Assembly (NCBI GenBank): GCA_019090405.1
Contig: JAHRVZ010000220.1
Coordinates: 1-21,379, forward strand
Source: Paracoccaceae bacterium
GTDB lineage: Bacteria; Pseudomonadota; Alphaproteobacteria; Rhodobacterales; Rhodobacteraceae
DNA length: 21,379 nucleotides
Reading direction: 5' to 3'
Shown here in pieces: positions 16,626 to 21,379 of the stretch. The notes beneath the pieces were generated by a model. That model did no database searches, had not been told where the DNA came from, and saw nothing but the letters and a program-made list of their open reading frames with translations. A program made the position numbers and the translations under genes. Within the stretch, counting starts at the first letter, position 1. The number at the start of each line of letters is the position of its first letter.

Positions 16626-17668
16626 AATGCCGTCCTAAAAGCCCGAATTGCCTGTTCAAGTTGTTCCTTTGGAATGCTTGCAAAATCGTCCCTACTCACG
16701 ATTCTGCACTCACCCTTTCTGGCAGTTACCTTCATGTCGTCAAAATGAAATTCGAATTTTTCCTTCGGAGCCTTCTTGACCTTTTCCACCACCTGAGCGG
16801 CTTTTCCCGCCGAAACAAAATCCGTCAGAATCTCTGCTTCACCTTCGCGGGTATGGCAATGTGTCAGACGATCTATAAGCACGCCTTTATCCCCCTGCCC
16901 CGACTTCAGAACCCGAACGACATCAACTCCCAAATTCCGAGAGATTTCCTTGGGCCAACTCAATGCACCATCAAGCTGGGTCAATAAATACACAAAACTA
17001 CGAATATATGAGCGCTTCATCTTGTGAAGTGACGCATAAAGCCTGCCAACCAAAGCCTCGGCATCGCTGTCATCGACCCGGTCATCCTGAGCCGCCACAA
17101 TCACCACCTGCGCCATCTCTGCAAATGTCAGATCTTCGCGCACCACGTTTTCCTCGACCATATCAATATAGCGCAAAATCCTGTCTTCATATGACTGGTC
17201 GACACGCGCGACAATAACTCCGAATTCGGATTGGCCGGTTTCCGCAAAAAGTTGCGACAAGGCTGTGAAACGCCTCCACCCTTTTTTGAGTTGAAAGTGA
17301 CCATCTTCGCCCAAATAAACCTCAACCGGTTCTTTCTGGCCCCGCGCCCGGATAGAGGACTTAAGTTCGTCCATCTCTTCGGAGGTGGCCACCATATCCA
17401 ATTCAAGCCGATCACGCGGCAGATCATCTGTAGAAATTTTGGTCAATGCAATCGAAGTCAACACCCTGCCCTGTTCAGACGCTTCACGAAAGGCTTTTGC
17501 ATCATGGGCGTTTTGCCGGCGCTGCTCGACTTTGGCATCTGTTGTTCCCTGCAAACTATCAGCCGCCTCGCGCACCGCGGCGCCCATAGGCCCAGGGGTT
17601 CTGCTTCGGCGTTGTGTCACGGTACTGGTATCCAGGGTTTCAAAACCAAATTTGTTTTTCGATTTCAT
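16616..17668 (-). CDS. parB: ParB-family plasmid partitioning protein
   Basis: This is a DNA-binding partition protein of 350 residues that loads on a centromere and stimulates the ParA ATPase to segregate the replicon. The ParB/Srx-type N-terminal domain is visible: IRARGQKEPVEVYLGEDG (about 106-123), GWRRFTAL (130-137) and VEENVVREDLTFAEMAQ (171-188), the ParB box region. A central helical DNA-binding segment with SLHKMKRSYIRSFVYLL follows, then a Lys-rich C-terminus. Start ATG 17668 overlaps the parA stop (TAATG) behind AAAGGAG, so the two are translationally coupled. The 3' end lies in the paired palindrome. This type resembles the RepB/ParB proteins of alphaproteobacterial plasmids. Confidence 0.9.
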   Translation of the reverse strand: MKSKNKFGFETLDTSTVTQRRSRTPGPMGAAVREAADSLQGTTDAKVEQRRQNAHDAKAFREASEQGRVLTSIALTKISTDDLPRDRLELDMVATSEEMDELKSSIRARGQKEPVEVYLGEDGHFQLKKGWRRFTALSQLFAETGQSEFGVIVARVDQSYEDRILRYIDMVEENVVREDLTFAEMAQVVIVAAQDDRVDDSDAEALVGRLYASLHKMKRSYIRSFVYLLTQLDGALSWPKEISRNLGVDVVRVLKSGQGDKGVLIDRLTHCHTREGEAEILTDFVSAGKAAQVVEKVKKAPKEKFEFHFDDMKVTARKGECRIVSRDDFASIPKEQLEQAIRAFRTALHK

Positions 17669-18975
17669 TATTCTGCTCCTTTATCGGCCAATCGCTGGTC
17701 CCAGGATTTCAGTAAAGTTCCTAAAAATTCGTCATAGGCCCGGTCGAAACTCTGTCGCGCACGCTTCCATGTTTCTCGGGTCATCTGCCGATAATCCTGT
17801 TCATAAACCGACATCTGGAACCTGCCGGATTGCTCGACCGCGCGGGTCATTTCGATAGGGTTTTGACAAACATCTGCGCCAAAAACGTTTCTAAAGGCAT
17901 CCATCATCGCAAGATGTAATGGGTTGGTATTTTCAAAACGAGTCATCAGCACCCGAATATCAGCAAACCGCTTGGGCAAAGAAATTCCGGCATCTTCGGC
18001 CAACGCTCCAAAGCCATCTGAAATATCGGCCATAGCATCACCAAGCTGGCCAAGATAGCTGGTCGTACTGTCATATTCCCAGTAACCTGGCCCTGATGGG
18101 ATATAAAGAATGTCCGCCGCAAACGCCGCGTTCAAAGATTGATAGCCGATCGCAGGCGGGCAATCGAAAATGATGATGTCATACTGATCGTCTGGCAGTT
18201 CATCCAGATAACGTGCCACACAGCCAAAAAAGCTCCAGGCTTTGTGCAGCGCCCGGTATTGCGCTGATGCGAATTCAACAAAGGCGGCGTTGGCGCAGGA
18301 TGGGATAATATCAATAGTAGGCCAACACGTCGGCTGAATAAAATCCTGAACCCGCTGAGAACCGATAGAACGTACATCATCAGGCAACTCATCCGCAGAA
18401 GGGTAGGGGCAGTCTTGTGGATCATCGAACCCTTCCATGATCCGATCTGCTTCGCGACACAGATCGCGACACATGATCCCCCAAACAGTGTTCCACTCTT
18501 TTACTTCTGTTATGCCCATTGAATGGGTGAGTGTCGCCTGCGGATCAAAATCGACACAAAGAACCCGGTAACCATCTAAAGCCGCTGCATTCGCCAGATG
18601 CTGTGCAACCACGGTTTTGCCGACCCCCCCTTTAAAGTTTGAAACAGCAACGCGCATTGCACGTCCTTTATGACGCGTTGGCAAAAGATTTTTGCCGCGG
18701 AATTTGATCCGGCGACGCAGCTCATTGATTTCTTCAAGCGAAAACCAACGCTGACGGCCGTCTTCTTCGGTGATCCCCTGAGGCAACGACGGATCATCGA
18801 CCAGCTTTTTTCGAAGCGTATCAGCGGGCACGTCAAACATGAATTGACTGATCTCCCAGATCGAAAAGGGTCTTAGGGTCTTTACCTCGCCTGGTGAAAA
18901 CGTTGCCTGTCGAACCGCAGCCTGCTGAACCAGGCTGCGTTCATTCATTTCTTGAAGGTCTCTATGATCCCGCAT
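17668..18975 (-). CDS. parA: ParA-family plasmid partitioning ATPase with N-terminal HTH
   Basis: This is a type Ia partition ATPase, 435 residues, which pairs with ParB to position plasmid copies. An N-terminal MerR-like or winged HTH region (about 37-92, FSIWEISQFMFDVPADTLRK...RWFSLEEINEL) should bind DNA and repress its own operon. The deviant Walker A is KGGVGKT at 115-121, followed by VDFDPQATLT (141-150) and a Walker B at IIIFDCPPAIG (D271). These are complete, so the ATPase is likely active. ATG 18975 is chosen; an in-frame ATG at 18948 is possible, and neither has a strong ribosome binding site. Repeated AGAACACA words lie just upstream and are possible operators. It is divergent from the replication initiator across a 387-bp non-coding stretch. 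Confidence 0.93.
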   Translation of the reverse strand: MRDHRDLQEMNERSLVQQAAVRQATFSPGEVKTLRPFSIWEISQFMFDVPADTLRKKLVDDPSLPQGITEEDGRQRWFSLEEINELRRRIKFRGKNLLPTRHKGRAMRVAVSNFKGGVGKTVVAQHLANAAALDGYRVLCVDFDPQATLTHSMGITEVKEWNTVWGIMCRDLCREADRIMEGFDDPQDCPYPSADELPDDVRSIGSQRVQDFIQPTCWPTIDIIPSCANAAFVEFASAQYRALHKAWSFFGCVARYLDELPDDQYDIIIFDCPPAIGYQSLNAAFAADILYIPSGPGYWEYDSTTSYLGQLGDAMADISDGFGALAEDAGISLPKRFADIRVLMTRFENTNPLHLAMMDAFRNVFGADVCQNPIEMTRAVEQSGRFQMSVYEQDYRQMTRETWKRARQSFDRAYDEFLGTLLKSWDQRLADKGAE

Positions 18976-18976
18976 G

Positions 18977-19001
18977 TGTGTTCTCTTGTATTTTGTGTTC
19001 T
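18977..19001 (-). repeat. AGAACACA direct repeats upstream of parA, possible operator
   Basis: On the - strand AGAACACA occurs twice, at 19001-18994 and 18984-18977, with a 17-bp period, ending two bases before the parA start codon. Type Ia ParA proteins with an N-terminal HTH bind their own promoter, so this is a reasonable operator candidate. Two 8-bp matches in an AT-rich stretch could also be chance. Confidence 0.35.
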
Positions 19002-19118
19002 ATTACTGAATAACGGGAAAATCAGAAAAGAGCAAAAGCCATTTTTCAACTTTCTTAAATTCCCGCTGATTCGGCAAAAATTCTTAAAATAAGGGAGTTC
19101 GGTGGAAACACATTCTAA

Positions 19119-19199
19119 ATAGGGTGACACTTCTGGGTTCCGCACACCAGATATGGTGACACGCAGCGGCAAATATAGTGACAGCCAGTGTGTCACCCT
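19119..19199. repeat. Iteron-like GGTGACAC repeats, candidate replication origin
   Basis: Three direct copies and one inverted copy of a related word are present: AGGGTGACAC at 19121-19130, ATGGTGACAC at 19153-19162, ATAGTGACAG at 19175-19184, and AGGGTGACAC on the - strand at 19199-19190. The last two face each other as GTGACA-N7-TGTCAC. They lie in an AT-rich, non-coding interval upstream of the initiator gene and are the best candidate initiator-binding sites. A further inverted repeat, CTTAAAAC (19212-19219) and GTTTTAAG (19235-19242), follows. I saw no consensus DnaA box here. Confidence 0.6.
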
Positions 19200-19267
19200 T
19201 AACCAATATACCTTAAAACAATATGTTTGATTTGGTTTTAAGCCTATTTCGCGATCTTTCATACCCA

Positions 19268-19296
19268 TTGACAGAATACGGGATATCATGGCTAAT
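19268..19296 (+). promoter_or_regulatory. Putative sigma-70 promoter of the replication initiator gene
   Basis: TTGACA at 19268-19273 is a perfect -35 hexamer, followed after 17 bp by GCTAAT at 19291-19296 (4 of 6 matches to TATAAT). This would start a transcript near 19303 with a leader of about 60 nt. Its place just downstream of the iteron-like repeats would allow the initiator to control its own synthesis. Confidence 0.45.
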
Positions 19297-19362
19297 CTAA
19301 CTACAAATAGAATCGGCCAGAAAGGTTGATCGAACTGAGGCGCAGGATATGGCGGGCTTAAG

Positions 19363-20064
19363 ATGGAACTCAAACGACTAACCGGTGCAGAAGCCGGTTC
19401 TTTAAAATATGATGTGCTGACGGCGATGGCAATCGCAGGTTTGCACGGGACAGCAACACAGCAGACCTCGATGATCCGTCTGATCGCGCTTGTTACTGCA
19501 AGATATAATTGGCGAAACGATGAACTTACCGTCGGACAACGTGACATGGCACGAATGTGGAACGTAAACGAACGAACCGTAAAGCGTGAAATAAAGCGGT
19601 TAACCAACGCCAATATTCTAATCTGCAAACGGCAGGGTGTTCGTGGGCGGGTAGGGGCCTACACACTGAATATCGCCAAGTTAGGCTCTATTTCCAAGAA
19701 AAACTGGACTGCTGTAGGTCCGGATTTTGATGATCGTATGAGTAAAAATATTTCGCAGAATAATGCCAAGGTCGTAAAGGTAGATTTTGGGACTAAACTG
19801 GTAACCCAACCGCAGGACGACACAAAGGTACAGGCTCCTGGCACCTGGCAATCCGTACTCCAGAGCCTAAAATCAACTGATGCGGCTAGCTACTCAAATT
19901 GGTATGCAAGGCTAACTTTGAAGTCCAACAAAGCCGGAACAGTCGAGCTTTTGGCGCCAAATAAATTTGTGGCGAACTACATTCAAACTCATCTTAATAC
20001 CCCCCTTCACAGGGCGCTGGAAAAAGAATTTGGCACCATAAACGAGGTGCGTATATCCGTCTAA
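19363..20064 (+). CDS. Plasmid replication initiator, DnaA-like type
   Basis: This is a 233-residue protein expected to bind the nearby origin repeats and start replication of the replicon. The first half holds a winged helix-turn-helix (about residues 40-110), with LTVGQRDMARMWNVNERTVKREIKRL as the helix-turn-helix. Residues 161-233 resemble DnaA domain I: W162...L.. , the SNWYARLTL segment and the LLAPNKFVANYIQTHL segment match the W-x-x-x-L, F-x-x-W and L-x-x-P-N-x-F-x-x-x-W pattern of that domain. No AAA+ ATPase or Walker motifs are present. DnaA-like replicases are a known plasmid type of Rhodobacterales, and adjacent divergent parAB fits. The ribosome binding site is weak (GGCGGG). It converges with the recombinase gene with only 4 bp between stops. 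Confidence 0.8.
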   Translation: MELKRLTGAEAGSLKYDVLTAMAIAGLHGTATQQTSMIRLIALVTARYNWRNDELTVGQRDMARMWNVNERTVKREIKRLTNANILICKRQGVRGRVGAYTLNIAKLGSISKKNWTAVGPDFDDRMSKNISQNNAKVVKVDFGTKLVTQPQDDTKVQAPGTWQSVLQSLKSTDAASYSNWYARLTLKSNKAGTVELLAPNKFVANYIQTHLNTPLHRALEKEFGTINEVRISV

Positions 20065-20068
20065 GCCT

Positions 20069-21166
20069 TCACAACCCGGCTGCTTTGGTCAGGTTCACCC
20101 GGAACCGGTCACGTCTGCGCTGATACCGGCGCGTCATATCGACCGAAGCGTGACCAAGTTGCTTTTGAATATGGCGTTCATCAACATTGGCGCTGGTGGC
20201 AAGGCCAGCGCGCAGAGAATGTCCCGAGAACAGTGCAAGACGTTCTTTTTCGGGCAAATCTGAGCGGATGCCAGCATCGCGGACGGTTCTTTTGATAAGA
20301 CGGGCGACGTGCTTGTCCGAAAGACGATCTCCGGTCGCTTTGCGATCATCACGGGTGATACGCTGAAACAACGGACCAAAGTCGATCTTGGAGTAATGCA
20401 GATATTGTTCAAGCGCGTGAACCGGGCAGGACTGTTCGTTTGATCCGCGCCCAATTTCGACCTCACGCCAGCCGGTTTTGCCACGAAACGTCAGGATTAG
20501 ACCCTCATCTTCGATGCTCATCCAACCGTTGCCGTCGTCGGTATCGTCACGGGCAATGTCCAGACAAACGATTTCTGAACGACGCAGACCACCCGCGTAG
20601 CCGAGCAACAATATCGTCCGGTCACGCAGATCGCGAAGCCCATAATCCAGCGTTGCAATCATGGCGAGGATATCCTGTGCAAGTACCGCCTCTTTCTGCT
20701 GGGGAGGGCGCGCATGTTTGCGTTTGATCCCGGCAAGAACAGTGGCGATGTGGCGGTTCTTGCGGTCAAGAGAGAACCCACGCTGCTGGTAGTGCCAGGC
20801 AAGGCCAGACAGGCGCCGCTCGATCGTGCTGACTGAAAGGGCAGGGGAGCCGTTGTCCGGAGAGGCACAGTTCGCGATGTAGAGGCCAATAAGCTCGGAT
20901 TGAGGCGGAATAGGGTCTGTTCCACGTCGCTTGCACCAATGATCATAATGCGCCCAGTCAGCTTTGTAGGCGGCATTTGTGTTGTCGGCGGTGGCCTGAC
21001 GGGCGTAATCTTTGGCAGTATCGACGAGCCTGTCCAGAGTACCTGACCCCGCAACAAGGTCGGGAACCTTTATGTTCTCACCCGAGAGGCCCGCGCTCTC
21101 GTTGTGCTTATCAGGCGGTGCTGTGTTTGCCGGGGCTGAGGTCGATTTCATGTGCTTTTGTACCAT
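20069..21166 (-). CDS. Tyrosine recombinase (phage-integrase/Xer family)
   Basis: This 365-residue site-specific recombinase cuts and rejoins DNA through a covalent phosphotyrosine. An N-terminal core-binding (SAM-like) domain spans about residues 44-150, and the catalytic domain follows. All active-site residues are visible: R195 (GLRRSE), K230 (FRGKTGW), H316 and R319 (HSLR), H339 (LGH) and the nucleophile Y348 (RRYQRR). It is probably active. Its place beside the initiator suggests resolution of plasmid multimers, but integration of an element is not excluded. A 12-bp-arm inverted repeat 20 bp upstream of its start is a likely substrate or control site. ATG 21166 is taken; ATG 21151 is in frame, and both ribosome binding sites are poor. 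Confidence 0.92.
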   Translation of the reverse strand: MVQKHMKSTSAPANTAPPDKHNESAGLSGENIKVPDLVAGSGTLDRLVDTAKDYARQATADNTNAAYKADWAHYDHWCKRRGTDPIPPQSELIGLYIANCASPDNGSPALSVSTIERRLSGLAWHYQQRGFSLDRKNRHIATVLAGIKRKHARPPQQKEAVLAQDILAMIATLDYGLRDLRDRTILLLGYAGGLRRSEIVCLDIARDDTDDGNGWMSIEDEGLILTFRGKTGWREVEIGRGSNEQSCPVHALEQYLHYSKIDFGPLFQRITRDDRKATGDRLSDKHVARLIKRTVRDAGIRSDLPEKERLALFSGHSLRAGLATSANVDERHIQKQLGHASVDMTRRYQRRRDRFRVNLTKAAGL

Positions 21167-21185
21167 ATCCGCAGACTATACCATA

Positions 21186-21216
21186 AACGTCCGATAAGGC
21201 AAACTTATTGGACGTT
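21186..21216. repeat. dif-like inverted repeat, candidate recombination core site
   Basis: AACGTCCGATAA (21186-21197) and TTATTGGACGTT (21205-21216) are inverted copies over 12 bp with one mismatch, separated by the 7-nt GGCAAAC. Arm length, spacer length and the inner ATAA/TTAT ends match the architecture of dif, cer-like and other tyrosine-recombinase core sites. It lies immediately upstream of the recombinase start codon. Two TACCATA words (21161-21167, 21179-21185) lie beside it and might be accessory sites. It could instead be an operator for the recombinase gene. Confidence 0.6.
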
Positions 21217-21379
21217 GCAGGGAGGGGTGAGAGGCGGCGGTTAGAAGGCAAGATTATGACAATAAGCGCCGTTGCACGGTCGCGCATCTCGGCTGCTATA
21301 TTGGCCGGATGTCGGTCGTGTCATCGACGAACTGGCGCACTTGCTGTTTGAACAATGTAATCAAAGTTCTTGAGACCGC
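21217..21379. other. Right-edge stretch with no recognised gene
   Basis: I cannot assign this segment. Two short frames run off the right edge: one on the - strand ending with a stop at 21296-21298, and one on the + strand beginning ATG 21309. Both are under 30 codons in the window and neither shows a motif I recognise. No RNA gene, terminator or clear promoter was seen. Confidence 0.3.

Noticed and set aside
18945..19628. - strand frame of 227 codons across the parA-initiator interval
   Set aside because: It runs antisense through the helix-turn-helix part of the initiator gene and through the repeats, has no recognisable domain and no convincing ribosome binding site.
16616..20064. RepABC-type replicon
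   Set aside because: The initiator is divergent from parAB and is a short winged-helix protein with a DnaA domain I-like tail, not a RepC; there is no repA-repB-repC order.
21296..21379. Right-edge frames as part of a transposase or resolvase
   Set aside because: Fewer than 30 codons are visible on either strand and none shows a family motif.
1..21379. tRNA, rRNA or CRISPR elements
   Set aside because: Reading the non-coding intervals showed no tRNA-like cloverleaf, rRNA segment or regularly spaced direct-repeat array.

Overview
The window looks like part of an extrachromosomal replicon (plasmid or chromid) of a marine alphaproteobacterium, most likely a Rhodobacterales/Roseobacter-group organism. 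Three things point there: the DnaA-like plasmid initiator with its parAB partner, the narR-narK1K2GHJI-ppiC layout with FNR-type boxes, and a TAXI-type TRAP transporter with its universal stress protein. This is inferred from protein families and gene order; no database search was run.

Left block (1-4902, + strand). The 3' end of a TAXI substrate-binding protein enters from the left edge. It is followed by a TRAP 4TM/12TM fusion permease, a TeaD-like universal stress protein and a glutamine-synthetase-family ligase. The last three genes overlap end to end and look co-transcribed. The inferred scheme is uptake of a small organic acid or amine, ATP-sensing control of uptake, and gamma-glutamylation or nitrogen assimilation. 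A hairpin and short tandem repeats lie between the binding-protein and permease genes.

Central block (4921-16558). On the - strand runs a complete nitrate respiration operon read right to left: narK1, narK2, narG, narH, narJ, narI and a PpiC-type prolyl isomerase. The two transporters bring nitrate in and exchange nitrite. NarGHI is the membrane-bound, cytoplasm-facing nitrate reductase, NarJ inserts its molybdenum cofactor, and the isomerase probably helps folding. Divergently on the + strand is a Crp/FNR regulator without N-terminal Fe-S cysteines that resembles NarR of Paracoccus. The 275-bp divergent promoter region holds one perfect and one near-perfect FNR-type box.

Right block (16566-21379). 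This is a plasmid maintenance module: parB and parA (- strand), a non-coding stretch with repeated GGTGACAC-like words that is a candidate origin, and a + strand replication initiator. The initiator combines an N-terminal winged helix with a C-terminal segment resembling DnaA domain I. Convergent with it is a tyrosine recombinase, which has a dif-like inverted repeat just upstream of its start. Between narR and parB lies a long inverted repeat made of two copies of a 16-bp palindrome, the best candidate for the centromere (parS). The last ~160 bp hold nothing I can identify.

Taken together, a whole nitrate-respiration unit with its own regulator sits directly against replication, partition and recombination functions, consistent with nitrate respiration being a replicon-borne trait.
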